The notes: generated from the sequence alone by a model not told the origin. A DNA stretch of 64,000 bases from Leuconostoc litchii (GCF_008107645.1 NZ_SDGY01000005.1:84790-148789), one strand, 5' to 3'; positions 9,188 through 17,475 are shown, counted from the first letter of the stretch. Made by a program: numbers and translations.

Positions 9188-9280
9188 TGTGAAAATAACT
9201 GCGCAATAAATAAGATGAAATAATTAGAGAAAAAAGTAAGTTATGGAAAATTCTATTTGTTTAGAAATTAGATGATTTTT

Positions 9281-9328
9281 AGAAAAATAATAAAAGCCCC
9301 TGATTAGCTAGCTAATCAGGGGCTTTTA
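9281..9328 (-). terminator. Terminator of the small minus-strand unit
   Basis: Positions 9291-9328 are a perfect 38-base palindrome with a GCCCCTGATTAGC arm. On the minus strand it ends in CTTTTATTATTTTTC, a good uridine tract; on the plus strand the tract is shorter. It therefore best fits transcription from the minus-strand promoter at 9491-9519. The stretch 9188-9280 shows nothing I can name. Confidence 0.8.
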
Positions 9329-9344
9329 AAAATCACCGTATCAG

Positions 9345-9416
9345 CTGCTCATAGTCTGAAATGACAAATGAGCAGAATAAATATCAGCTCATTGTCATTA
9401 AGAAATACTGACAATG
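9345..9416 (-). promoter_or_regulatory. Four-segment competing RNA hairpins (attenuator-like)
   Basis: Read on the minus strand, four segments can pair in mutually exclusive ways. Segment 1 (9416-9409, inside the small ORF) pairs perfectly over 8 bp with segment 2 (9397-9390). Segment 2 (9397-9387), right after the stop codon, pairs with segment 3 (9373-9362) over 11 bp with one bulge. Segment 3 (9375-9368) pairs perfectly over 8 bp with segment 4 (9352-9345). This 1:2, 2:3, 3:4 layout is that of ribosome-controlled attenuators, but no regulated gene follows on this strand. Confidence 0.6.
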
Positions 9417-9460
9417 ATGCTGCGAATGAGTTGATTATTTACTGACATGGTTTTATTCAT
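9398..9460 (-). CDS. 20-residue leader-peptide-like small ORF
   Basis: The ORF encodes MNKTMSVNNQLIRSIIVSIS. It has a GGAG ribosome site eight bases before the ATG (9458-9460), its own well-formed promoter upstream and a terminator downstream. The C-terminal half is rich in Ile, Leu and Val. SIIVS recalls, in general character only, the hydrophobic stalling motifs of macrolide-responsive erm leader peptides (IFVI, IAVV), and Ile/Val/Leu codons also recall ilv leaders. The distal codons form segment 1 of the competing hairpins, so ribosome position could decide the RNA fold. Translation is predicted, not known. Confidence 0.55.
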   Translation of the reverse strand: MNKTMSVNNQLIRSIIVSIS

Positions 9461-9490
9461 AGCATTTTCTCCAAATGTTTATTTGAATTA

Positions 9491-9519
9491 ATTAAAACAT
9501 ATATATAATTTCAAGTCAA
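9491..9519 (-). promoter_or_regulatory. Promoter of the small minus-strand unit
   Basis: On the minus strand TTGACT (9519-9514) and TTTAAT (9496-9491) are 17 bases apart, each matching the sigma-A consensus at five of six positions. The predicted transcript starts near 9485 and ends at the 9291-9328 terminator, about 195 nt. Confidence 0.7.
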
Positions 9520-9534
9520 GTTCACATTTTAATT

Positions 9535-10326
9535 TCATAAATCAGCTGGATATACGGCAATTCTGTGATTTGATATGGGTATGATTTTAATTGGTTTAGG
9601 ATAAAATTTTGAGAGTAGTGACTCAGTCAATATCTCACTACGATTCCCCTGTGCAAAAATTTGGCCATGTTTAAGTAGCATTACATTTTGAAAAATCGGC
9701 AAAATTTCCTCGGTGTAGTGCGAAACAAATAATAAAGTTGGATGATTAGGTAGTTTTGCAAGTTTATTAATTTGCACTAATAATGATTCGCGAGCAAATA
9801 AGTCTAGACCATTGCAGGGTTCGTCAAGTATAAGTAACTCAGGATTACCCAGGAGAGCTCTTGCAATTAAAACTAATTGACGTTGACCTTGTGATAAAAC
9901 TCGATATTGTTTATTGATTAGCTCAGATCCGCCTAATTTTTCTAGTAAGTTAATGGCTTCGTTCAAATCACTTTGTTCAAAATCGTTATGAATACCAATC
10001 GTACCGAACTTTCCACTTAAAACAATATATTGCGCTAAATGGTGTTCTGGGAATTGTGATTGAATAGCCGTAGAAATTAAGCCAATCCTTTTTTTAAGTT
10101 CTAGGACGTTAGTTTTTCCAAATGTTTCTCCGAGGACGTTGACCTTGCCAGTAGTAGCCCAATAGTCACCATAAAGCAATGACAATAATGTTGTTTTACC
10201 GGCACCGTTCAAACCCATCAATACCCAATTTTCGCCTTTTTTTAGAGTCCAATTGATATTTTGCAATATCATTTTTTCTCGTTCAAATGAAACGTTTTTC
10301 ATTGATAATACTGCGTTTTCTGTCAT
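9535..10326 (-). CDS. ABC transporter ATP-binding protein, YlmA/ModF-like
   Basis: The 263-residue protein carries Walker A GLNGAGKTT near residue 38, the Q-loop region around residues 80-95, the degenerate signature LSQGQRQL near 145, Walker B LLILDEPCNGLD near 165 and the H-loop VSHYTEE near 205. No membrane segment is present and no permease gene is adjacent, so its partner and substrate are unknown; proteins of this type are often annotated as molybdate-like or orphan ATPases. The signature has Gln where Gly is usual. A strong AAAGGAG site precedes the ATG. Confidence 0.82.
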   Translation of the reverse strand: MTENAVLSMKNVSFEREKMILQNINWTLKKGENWVLMGLNGAGKTTLLSLLYGDYWATTGKVNVLGETFGKTNVLELKKRIGLISTAIQSQFPEHHLAQYIVLSGKFGTIGIHNDFEQSDLNEAINLLEKLGGSELINKQYRVLSQGQRQLVLIARALLGNPELLILDEPCNGLDLFARESLLVQINKLAKLPNHPTLLFVSHYTEEILPIFQNVMLLKHGQIFAQGNRSEILTESLLSKFYPKPIKIIPISNHRIAVYPADL

Positions 10327-10527
10327 ATAACTATTCTCCTTTAGATTAAAAATAAATGAATAAACACATTTATAATATCATTTTTATAAATTATCAACTG
10401 TCTCAATTAACTGAAATATTCCGTTATTATATATCTAGAAATATTCCAAAGTTATATATTGTATTTTTAAACACTGATATAACAAAGATTATGAAGGGAT
10501 TGATTGATGTTTTTTATATTTATCAAG

Positions 10528-10556
10528 TTGACATCATTAATTCGATTTGTCACAAT
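10528..10556 (+). promoter_or_regulatory. ilvB operon promoter
   Basis: TTGACA (10528-10533) and CACAAT (10551-10556) are 17 bases apart. The leader of about 70 bases contains a weak TCGAAAT / ATTTTCGA hairpin and an AAGGGAG ribosome site. I find no T-box motif and no Ile/Leu/Val-rich leader peptide on this strand. The rest of the 308-base gap (10327-10527) is AT-rich without other recognisable features. Confidence 0.65.
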
Positions 10557-10634
10557 ACACTTGTTGCTTTGTTAATCGAAATCTAATTTTACTAATTTTC
10601 GAGGTGGCTGATAATTTTAAGAAGGGAGTAAACT

Positions 10635-12344
10635 ATGAAAAATGTAGTATTAACCGAAAGTAAGAATGGTGCAGAGATACTACTAGATTCTTTAGAGAAA
10701 GCAGGTGTTGATAGTCTCTTCGGTTATCCTGGCGGGGCAGTTATACCACTATATGATGCGCTATATGAATCGAGTATCAAACATATACTTGTTCGCCATG
10801 AACAGGCAGCTTCGCATGCTGCAGAAGGCTATGCAAAGGCCACAGGGAAGCCAGGGGTTGTGCTAGTCACCTCAGGACCAGGGGCAACAAATACAGTTAC
10901 TGGAATTGCAGATGCCTTTTGCGATTCAGTTCCATTAGTGGTTATATCTGGTCAAGTAGGTTCAGCAGCTATTGGTTCAGATGCCTTTCAAGAGTTAGAT
11001 ATTTTGTCTATAACAAGTTCTATAACTAAGATGAGTTATCAAGTTAGAACAGTTAGCGAATTACCATTAATTGTTGAAGAAGCATTTAAGGTCGCAGTCT
11101 CTGGTAGACCCGGACCGGTGCTAATTGATTTACCGAAAAGTGTTATGTTGGCAAAAAATGATGAAAATAATCATGCTAATACATTCTTCCACCAAATTGA
11201 TAATGCTAAACCTGTTGTTGATACTGTTAAGGTACGCCAATTAGTAGCAGCTTTGTCTAAAGCTCGTCAGCCACTTATTATTGCTGGGGCAGGGGTTTTG
11301 AAATCAAATGCACAAGAATTATTACGAATACTAATGCACCGTTATCATATACCAGTTGTGTCGACATTATTAGGATTGGGTGCTGTTGATTCTGATGATC
11401 AACTGTTCTTGGGAATGGTTGGTATGCATGGGTCTGTTACAGCTAATACAGCAATCGATCAAGCAGATTTTATTTTGAATATTGGTTCAAGGTTTGACGA
11501 TCGTGTTGTGACAAATGTAGACGATTTTGGGAAAAATGCAATAATTGCCCATGTTGATATTGATGCAACAGAGTTAGAAAAAGTATTGTCGACAACTTAT
11601 GCTATTCACGCTAGTGCTGATGATGCTTTAAATGCTATTCTTTCTGAATTGAAGAATATAACGATGACTGATACATCAGCATGGCAAAATTTGAACCAGC
11701 ACGCTAAAGGTGAATCAACTTTTCACTATCATAAGTTGCAAACTGCTATCATGCCTCAAGAAGTAATTCAAGCCGTTGGTGAAATTACCGAGGGGAATGC
11801 GATAGTAGTAACAGATGTTGGGCAACATCAGATGTGGGCAGCACAATTTTATCCATTCAAGCATAATTACCAAATGATAACTTCTGGCGGTTTAGGAACA
11901 ATGGGGTATGGACTACCTGCAGCTATTGGGGCCAAATTTGCTAGGCGAGAAAAAGAAGTTGTGCTCTTTGTCGGTGATGGCGGGTTCCAAATGACATCGG
12001 AAGAACTAGCTATTTTGAATGATAATAATTTAAACATTAAAATTGTTATGTTTAATAACCATTCACTGGGCATGGTTAGACAATGGCAAACATTGTTTTT
12101 TGACGGTCGATTGTCTAATACAGTTTTCAAGTCGCAACCACGATTTGATCAACTAGCACAGGCATATGATATTCACTATGCTCGGATTGATAATCCGAAT
12201 AGTATGTTTGAAGAGTTGCAGAAAGCTTTTGACTCAGATAGGTCAATTCTTATTGAAGTAACAATTCCTGATGATGTAAAAGTTTTGCCAATGGTTAACG
12301 CTAGCGCACCATATCGGGATATGATTACTGAGGAGGAAGCTTAA
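10635..12344 (+). CDS. ilvB: Acetolactate synthase large subunit
   Basis: This 569-residue ThDP enzyme condenses two pyruvates to acetolactate, or pyruvate and 2-ketobutyrate to acetohydroxybutyrate, the first common step to branched-chain amino acids. The N-terminal FGYPGGAVIPLYDAL and the RHEQAASHAAEGYA segment with the ThDP glutamate lie near residues 30-65. GPGATNTVTGIADA follows near 85 and the metal motif GDGGFQMTSEELAIL near 445. Presence of ilvN directly after it, overlapping by one base (TAATG), marks it as the anabolic form rather than catabolic AlsS. The ATG follows a good AAGGGAG site. Confidence 0.95.
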   Translation: MKNVVLTESKNGAEILLDSLEKAGVDSLFGYPGGAVIPLYDALYESSIKHILVRHEQAASHAAEGYAKATGKPGVVLVTSGPGATNTVTGIADAFCDSVPLVVISGQVGSAAIGSDAFQELDILSITSSITKMSYQVRTVSELPLIVEEAFKVAVSGRPGPVLIDLPKSVMLAKNDENNHANTFFHQIDNAKPVVDTVKVRQLVAALSKARQPLIIAGAGVLKSNAQELLRILMHRYHIPVVSTLLGLGAVDSDDQLFLGMVGMHGSVTANTAIDQADFILNIGSRFDDRVVTNVDDFGKNAIIAHVDIDATELEKVLSTTYAIHASADDALNAILSELKNITMTDTSAWQNLNQHAKGESTFHYHKLQTAIMPQEVIQAVGEITEGNAIVVTDVGQHQMWAAQFYPFKHNYQMITSGGLGTMGYGLPAAIGAKFARREKEVVLFVGDGGFQMTSEELAILNDNNLNIKIVMFNNHSLGMVRQWQTLFFDGRLSNTVFKSQPRFDQLAQAYDIHYARIDNPNSMFEELQKAFDSDRSILIEVTIPDDVKVLPMVNASAPYRDMITEEEA

Positions 12345-12589
12345 TGGATAAGACATTGATAACACGTGTGTATAATAGACCAGGTTTGCTGGTTAGATTT
12401 GCGAGTGTGTTAACTCGCTTAAATTTGAACATTAAGTCGTTGATGGTCACACCTGATGAAGATCAAAAAATTTCTACGATTTCATTTATTTTTGAATCTG
12501 AAGACGAAAAACAAACGGCAACAGTTCGACGGAATTTATTAAAACAATTAGATGTATTAGCAGTAAATGATGGCTTTTGCCATTATTAA
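12344..12589 (+). CDS. ilvN: Acetolactate synthase small (regulatory) subunit
   Basis: The 81-residue protein is a single ACT domain (ITRVYNRPGLLVRFASVLTRL near residues 5-25), the part of IlvH/IlvN that binds valine and activates the large subunit. It lacks the C-terminal domain of long IlvH proteins, as do other short forms in lactic acid bacteria. The start overlaps the ilvB stop by one base, implying translational coupling and near-equal synthesis. Confidence 0.9.
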   Translation: MDKTLITRVYNRPGLLVRFASVLTRLNLNIKSLMVTPDEDQKISTISFIFESEDEKQTATVRRNLLKQLDVLAVNDGFCHY

Positions 12590-12623
12590 TCAAAAAGAAT
12601 TTAAAATCATGGAGGATTTTACT

Positions 12624-13667
12624 ATGGCTACAAAGATGTTTTATGACAAGGATATTGATACAGCACCATTAGAAGGAAAAAAGATTGCTGTTATTGGTTA
12701 TGGTGCTCAAGGACATGCTCAAGCGAATAACTTACGAGATTCAGGATTTGATGTCATCATGGGTTTGCGTCCAGGAAAGTCTTTTGATAGCGCTAAAAAA
12801 GATGGGTTTGAAGTTTATTCAGCAGCAGAAGCTACGGCTCAAGCAGATATTATCATGATGGAAACACCAGATGAATTGCAAGCTTCTGTTTGGGAGAAAG
12901 AAGTGGAACCTAACATTAAAGCTGGTTCATATCTTGGATTTTCTCATGGGTTTAACATTGTGTATGGTTTGATTAAGCCAAATGCTGACATTAATGTCAT
13001 GATTATTGCACCTAAGGGTCCCGGTAACATTGAACGTCGTCAATTCGTTGAAGGTGGTGGTATTCCTTCTTTGTATGGTGTACAGCAAGATCCCACTGGT
13101 GACACAGCTGACGTTGCCAAAGCTTATGCTAAAGGTATCGGTTCAGGTCGCGCAGGTATTTTGGAAACAAGTTTTGAAGAAGAAACAACTGAAGATTTAT
13201 TCGGTGAACAAGCTGTTCTTTGTGGTGGTTTGACACAGTTGATTGAAGCAGGATTTAACACATTAGTTGAAGCTGGTTATTCACCAGAATTGGCTTACTT
13301 TGAAACATCACATGAAATGAAGATGATTGTCGATTTGATTTTCGAAGGCGGTTTCGAAAAGATGAGACACGATTGCTCAAACACTTGTGAATACGGTGAA
13401 ATGTTGAATGGTCCACGTATCATTACTGAAGAATCAAAGCAGGGAATGCGTGATGTTTTGAAAGATATCCAAGATGGTACCTATGCAAGGCAATGGTTGG
13501 CTGAATACAATTCTGGTTTGAAAGATTTGGAAAAGAAGCGTACAGAGTATAAGAGTGGTTTGTACGAACAAACTGGTAAGAAGGTTCGTGCGATGATGCC
13601 ATGGATTTCAGATGCTGATAAGTATTCAACAGCAGCAGATACTGAACAGTTTTCAGTAGCAAAGTAA
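12624..13667 (+). CDS. ilvC: Ketol-acid reductoisomerase
   Basis: The enzyme isomerises and reduces acetolactate or acetohydroxybutyrate to the dihydroxy acids of the valine/isoleucine pathway. The start at 12624 is chosen because GGAGG precedes it and the protein (347 residues) then begins MATKMFYDKD as expected for class I enzymes. The Rossmann fingerprint GYGAQGHAQANNLRDSG lies near residues 25-41. Metal-ligand segments DLFGEQAVLCGG and FETSHEMKMIVDLI lie around 190-235. The upstream in-frame extension back to 12567 overlaps ilvN and is not expected to be translated. Confidence 0.95.
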   Translation: MATKMFYDKDIDTAPLEGKKIAVIGYGAQGHAQANNLRDSGFDVIMGLRPGKSFDSAKKDGFEVYSAAEATAQADIIMMETPDELQASVWEKEVEPNIKAGSYLGFSHGFNIVYGLIKPNADINVMIIAPKGPGNIERRQFVEGGGIPSLYGVQQDPTGDTADVAKAYAKGIGSGRAGILETSFEEETTEDLFGEQAVLCGGLTQLIEAGFNTLVEAGYSPELAYFETSHEMKMIVDLIFEGGFEKMRHDCSNTCEYGEMLNGPRIITEESKQGMRDVLKDIQDGTYARQWLAEYNSGLKDLEKKRTEYKSGLYEQTGKKVRAMMPWISDADKYSTAADTEQFSVAK

Positions 13668-13673
13668 TCACAT

Positions 13674-13704
13674 GAGAAGCATTTTCTGAAAGGTAATGCT
13701 TTTC
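13674..13704 (+). other. Intercistronic hairpin between ilvC and ilvA
   Basis: GAGAAGCATT pairs with AATGCTTTTC (ten pairs, one G-T) around an 11-base loop. No T tract follows, so this is more likely an mRNA processing or stability element than a terminator. Confidence 0.45.
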
Positions 13705-13740
13705 GTACATAAAATGAATTAGTAATCGGAGATGAATTAT

Positions 13741-15006
13741 ATGACAACTGTGGAAAAGCTAACAGCTGAAGAAATAGAAGAAGCAAATCGAGTCTTATCA
13801 AAAGTAGTAACGCATACGCCATTGGTATATGATGATTATTTGTCAAAAAAATACAAAGCAGATATTTATCTTAAAAGAGAAGACATGCAACGGGTACGTT
13901 CTTTTAAAATCCGCGGAGCCTACTATAATATCATTCAGACAGAGAAAGAAAAGCTAAATAATGGCGTTGTTGCTGCATCAGCTGGAAACCATGCACAAGG
14001 CGTAGCTGATACTTGTCATAATTTAAAAATACAAGCAACTATTTTTATGCCTGTAACTACGCCGAATCAAAAAGTTGAAGCTGTTAAACGTTTTGGTAGT
14101 CAATACGTGACAATTATTCTAGTAGGAGATACGTTTGATGAGGCGCAAAGTGCTGCATTTGAATATACTAAAAAACATAATATGTTTTTTGTGGCTCCTT
14201 TTGATGATCGTCGCACAATGGCTGGACAAGGCACAGTGGCTGTTGAAATATTTGAAGATGCTGCAGACAAAAATATTAATGTTGACTATTTGATTGCTTC
14301 CGTTGGTGGTGGTGGATTGATTGGTGGGTTGTCGACTTACACGAAGAAAGTATCACCACAAACAACAGTGGTTGGAGTAGAACCGCAAACTGCACAATCA
14401 ATGCAAGCTGCTTTCCAAGCAAAAAGGCCAATAACTGTTGACCATATTGATCATTTTGTTGACGGTGCTGCCGTTGCACGTGTTAGCCAATTTACCTACA
14501 ATCAAGCACAACAGTATGTTGACAAATTACTAGGCATTCCAGAAGGTAAAGTGGCTCAGTCAGTTCTGGATTTATATACTTATGAAGCAATTGTAGCTGA
14601 GCCAGCAGGAGCAATGCCGATAGCTAGTTTAGATTTTATGGCCGATGATATCGTTGAAAAAACTGTAGTTTTGGTTATCTCGGGCGGAAACAACGATATT
14701 GGTCGTATGCAAGAAATGGAACAGAAAGCGCTGATGTATAAAGGACGTCAACAGTTTTATTTGGTTGAATTCCCTCAGCGACCAGGAGCGTTACGTCAAT
14801 TTGTAAACAATGTTTTGGGTCCCAAGGACGATATTACTCGTTTTGAGTATACAAAAAAATTAAATTCTGAGATGGGTTCTGTTATGGTAGGTGTCTTATT
14901 AGGTGCAGAAACAAATGTTGATGACCTAACAGAACGCTTGGCAGCGTTCTTTCCAAAATATATTAACCTGCAAGAGAACACGGTACTGTTTAATATGCTT
15001 GTTTAG
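13741..15006 (+). CDS. ilvA: Threonine dehydratase (biosynthetic)
   Basis: This PLP enzyme deaminates threonine to 2-ketobutyrate, feeding isoleucine synthesis. The PLP lysine sits in RSFKIRGAYYNI near residue 56, and the phosphate-cradle loop SVGGGGLIGG lies near residue 186. A C-terminal ACT-like regulatory domain (QFYLVEFPQRPGALRQFVNNVLG) occupies about residues 338-421. Total length of 421 is typical for the single-ACT form. The start at 13741 leaves about ten bases from GGAG; the ATG at 13732 is too close. Position as last gene of the ilv cluster supports the biosynthetic role. Confidence 0.94.
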   Translation: MTTVEKLTAEEIEEANRVLSKVVTHTPLVYDDYLSKKYKADIYLKREDMQRVRSFKIRGAYYNIIQTEKEKLNNGVVAASAGNHAQGVADTCHNLKIQATIFMPVTTPNQKVEAVKRFGSQYVTIILVGDTFDEAQSAAFEYTKKHNMFFVAPFDDRRTMAGQGTVAVEIFEDAADKNINVDYLIASVGGGGLIGGLSTYTKKVSPQTTVVGVEPQTAQSMQAAFQAKRPITVDHIDHFVDGAAVARVSQFTYNQAQQYVDKLLGIPEGKVAQSVLDLYTYEAIVAEPAGAMPIASLDFMADDIVEKTVVLVISGGNNDIGRMQEMEQKALMYKGRQQFYLVEFPQRPGALRQFVNNVLGPKDDITRFEYTKKLNSEMGSVMVGVLLGAETNVDDLTERLAAFFPKYINLQENTVLFNMLV

Positions 15007-15012
15007 GCAAAG

Positions 15013-15045
15013 AAAAAAACTTGATTTATTTCAAATCAAGTTTTT
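15013..15045. terminator. Bidirectional terminator between ilvA and ridA
   Basis: AAAACTTGATTT pairs with AAATCAAGTTTT around a 5-base loop, with A and T tracts on both sides. It ends the ilv operon and the convergent ridA. Confidence 0.9.
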
Positions 15046-15436
15046 ATTTCATAGCAGTAATTTCAATTTCTAGTTTAGCATTTTTAGGTAAAGCAGCTAC
15101 TTGGATGGCTGAACGTGCCGGGAACTCTTCAATAGAAGTAGTTTCGAAGTATTTTGCGTAGATTTCATTAACTAAGGCAAAATCAGCAATATCATCGAAG
15201 AATAAACCAGCTTTTACGATATCATTTCTTGAAAATTCGGCTTCATGTAAGATATTATCAATGTTTTCAAAAATTTGATGTGCTTGTTCAGCTGTTGTAG
15301 ATCCAGCAAATTCATCTGTTTCAGGATTTATTCCAATTTGTCCCGAAATATATAACGTGTTGTTATTTTGAATAGCTTGTGAATAGGGACCAAGTGCTTT
15401 CGGTGCTTTAGTAGTTGCAACGACTTTCTTTGACAT
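15044..15436 (-). CDS. ridA: RidA-family 2-iminobutanoate/2-iminopropanoate deaminase
   Basis: The 130-residue protein has the Rid-family pattern: ALGPYSQAI near residue 15, SGQIGINPET near 31, and the terminal FPARSAIQVAALPKNAKLEIEITA containing the active-site arginine (PARSA). RidA hydrolyses the imine/enamine intermediates released by PLP dehydratases such as IlvA, protecting other PLP enzymes. Its position beside ilvA, convergent with it, fits that role. An AGGAGG ribosome site precedes the ATG. Confidence 0.94.
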   Translation of the reverse strand: MSKKVVATTKAPKALGPYSQAIQNNNTLYISGQIGINPETDEFAGSTTAEQAHQIFENIDNILHEAEFSRNDIVKAGLFFDDIADFALVNEIYAKYFETTSIEEFPARSAIQVAALPKNAKLEIEITAMK

Positions 15437-15535
15437 GAATAATGTCCTCCTGTCTGATATTTTAATCTAAAAATCTATATTATGCAATGTTTGTGGAATG
15501 AAAAAACGAAAAAATGAGAATACATAGGAATAATT

Positions 15536-16462
15536 ATGACGTATAAATTAGCAATATTAAAAGGTGATAAAATAGCAGGCGATGTCATTGACAATGCGCT
15601 AAATATTGTAAAACAAATAGTAAAACCGGAAGTTGATTTTGATGTGATTACCTTACCTTTTGGAGAGAATGCAATACGCTTATTTGGTGAACCATTGCCG
15701 AATCAAACATTACGTGAGTTAAAAAAGTATGATGCTATTTTGATTGGATTACTTGATTTCGATTCCTGGGATAGCAGTCTATTTAGTGCTAAGGAAGCAC
15801 TGATTGCATTAAAAAAGTTTTTAAACATTAAGGTTGAATGGAAAACAATCAAAATTTCGGATAAACAAATCAATGATTCACCATTGAAATATGATGTGGC
15901 GAAAAACACAGACTTTGTGATTGTCCAAGGTGTTGAATCTTTTTCTGATTTGATTGATGGAAATAGTGTGCTAGAAGATTATGCTCAAGATATAATAACG
16001 TATGAGCAGCGAGAGGTTGAACAAGTTATTACAGCGGGATTTGAACTGGCAATGAGACGTCAAAAACATGTGACGGTTGTTACTGGATTTGATGCATTCG
16101 AGACTTCCAAGTTTTGGGCATCAGTAGCTGAAAGAGTCTCTCAATCCTATCCCGAGGTTGTTGTGAAATATGATTTAGCTACTGAAATTACATCTTGTAT
16201 TCTTCAACGACCAGCTAATCTAGATGTCGTTATAGTGCCTAGGTGGATTGATCATATGGTGAACCAAGAGGCACAACAAATTACTGGATTACCAGCTCTA
16301 ATTCCAGTAACGATGAAGAATAGCAAAAATCAGCTTTTATATGAATTACCTCATATTCATCATAATTTGGAAATGTTGAAACTCATGGAAAAGGAATTGG
16401 TTAAATTTATTCTAAAAGAATACTTAAATCGACCAGATTTACTTGACGAAATTGGTGTGTGA
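15536..16462 (+). CDS. Isocitrate/isopropylmalate-dehydrogenase-like protein, probably non-catalytic
   Basis: The 308-residue protein follows the isopropylmalate dehydrogenase fold from end to end: LAILKGDKIAGDVID (compare LAxLPGDGIGPE), YDAILIGL near residue 66, an EVEQVITAGFELAMRRQKHVT-like helix around 158-178, SYPEVVVKYD, and LDVVIVPRWIDHM. Yet the catalytic positions look lost. The NLRP arginine loop reads LNIKVEW, the catalytic lysine motif DKAN reads TGFDAF, and the metal aspartates of FGDILSD align with IDHMVNQ. It is also about 40 residues short. I infer a pseudoenzyme or one with a changed reaction. It may be related to the adjacent ilv genes, but lies beyond a terminator. Confidence 0.6.
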   Translation: MTYKLAILKGDKIAGDVIDNALNIVKQIVKPEVDFDVITLPFGENAIRLFGEPLPNQTLRELKKYDAILIGLLDFDSWDSSLFSAKEALIALKKFLNIKVEWKTIKISDKQINDSPLKYDVAKNTDFVIVQGVESFSDLIDGNSVLEDYAQDIITYEQREVEQVITAGFELAMRRQKHVTVVTGFDAFETSKFWASVAERVSQSYPEVVVKYDLATEITSCILQRPANLDVVIVPRWIDHMVNQEAQQITGLPALIPVTMKNSKNQLLYELPHIHHNLEMLKLMEKELVKFILKEYLNRPDLLDEIGV

Positions 16463-16566
16463 ACACCTTTTTTATTTGTCATGTAAAAATGTATGATCAA
16501 TAAATTAATGTTTTGAATGGGTCGCTGTTTGGTATAATAAAGATATCTTAAAATTGGAGTGAAAAC

Positions 16567-17379
16567 ATGTCAGAAATAAAAATTGTATCTATCGATATTG
16601 ATGGCACATTGATTAATGATGAGCGTCAAATTCCGGCAGATGTTAAAGCTACAATTCATAGAGCACTGGAGCAAGGTGTTAAGATTGTTATTACAACAGG
16701 TCGACCATTGCCAGGAGTTCAAAACATACTAGATGAATTGGGAATTGAGGGTAGTGATCAGTATGTTATTACTCATAATGGTGGTTTGATGCAAACAGCT
16801 GATGGTTCACGCATATTATTCCATGCTTCATTGGATCTGGCTGAGTATAAAGAACTGAATTCCTTTATGAGTGAACAAAACACCTATATTCAGGTTGAAG
16901 ATCAGCTGGCAGCCTATACAACTAATCATTTGATACATCGTTGGGCTAGTTATGAGAATGCTCTTGTTAATTTGCCATTACACGTTGTTAACGATGATGA
17001 TAAACTACAAAATATTGAAATTATCAAGGGTATTGCAAATGCAGAATCAGATGAGTTGGATGATGTTCAAGCGAAAGTGCCCGCCAGTATTTTGGATAAA
17101 ATGTCGGTAATACGCTCAACTGCTAACAACTTAGAGTTTATTAATAAAAATGCTTCAAAAGGTAACGCACTTTCAGCCCTTGCTGAAGTTTTGAACATTG
17201 ATATCAAAAATACGATGGCTATTGGTGATCAAGAGAATGATTTTTCAATGATTGAACGTGCAGGATTAGGTGTAGCTATGGGTAATGCAATTGAAAAAAT
17301 AAAGCAAGTAGCCGATGTTGAAACTGACACTAATAATAATTCTGGTGTAGCTAGAGCACTAGAAGATTATGTTCTCTAA
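16567..17379 (+). CDS. Cof-type HAD-superfamily phosphatase
   Basis: This 270-residue protein has the four HAD motifs: I SIDIDGTLIND near residue 8, II VITTGRP near 40, III the lysine of NASKGNAL near 198, and IV IGDQENDFSMI near 218. A large C2-type cap lies between motifs II and III, as in YidA/Cof sugar-phosphate phosphatases. The substrate cannot be told from sequence. An extended -10 (TGGTATAAT, 16530-16538) and GGAG ribosome site precede it. Confidence 0.9.
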   Translation: MSEIKIVSIDIDGTLINDERQIPADVKATIHRALEQGVKIVITTGRPLPGVQNILDELGIEGSDQYVITHNGGLMQTADGSRILFHASLDLAEYKELNSFMSEQNTYIQVEDQLAAYTTNHLIHRWASYENALVNLPLHVVNDDDKLQNIEIIKGIANAESDELDDVQAKVPASILDKMSVIRSTANNLEFINKNASKGNALSALAEVLNIDIKNTMAIGDQENDFSMIERAGLGVAMGNAIEKIKQVADVETDTNNNSGVARALEDYVL

Positions 17380-17417
17380 AACAAAAATATTTTAATTATT
17401 GAAAATTCTGTTATTAT

Positions 17418-17434
17418 TTATGTAAATTACATAA
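17418..17434. promoter_or_regulatory. 17-base palindrome in the tpx promoter
   Basis: TTATGTAA-A-TTACATAA is a perfect palindrome about 40 bases before the tpx start. A plausible TTGAAA (-35, 17399-17404) lies upstream and the palindrome covers the predicted -10 area. Its size and A/T flanks resemble Fur/PerR-type boxes, but the match to the PerR consensus is incomplete. Confidence 0.5.
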
Positions 17435-17475
17435 CTTAGATAAACTGTATTAGACATGAGCCAAGGAGGCAAAAA

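Noticed and set aside
8745..9209. 154-codon ORF in another frame at the end of the phosphoketolase gene
   Set aside because: Shadow of the highly codon-biased phosphoketolase frame; composition rich in Leu/Thr/Val is an artefact of that bias.
9398..9460. Type I toxin for the 20-residue peptide
   Set aside because: The peptide lacks a continuous membrane-spanning hydrophobic stretch and no overlapping antisense promoter was seen.
10356..10586. 76-codon plus-strand ORF upstream of ilvB
   Set aside because: No ribosome site before its ATG, extreme AT content, and the ilvB promoter lies inside its 3' end; likely open by chance.
10557..10634. T-box or leader-peptide control of ilvB
   Set aside because: No AGGGTGGNACCGCG-type motif and no small ORF rich in Ile/Leu/Val on the plus strand.
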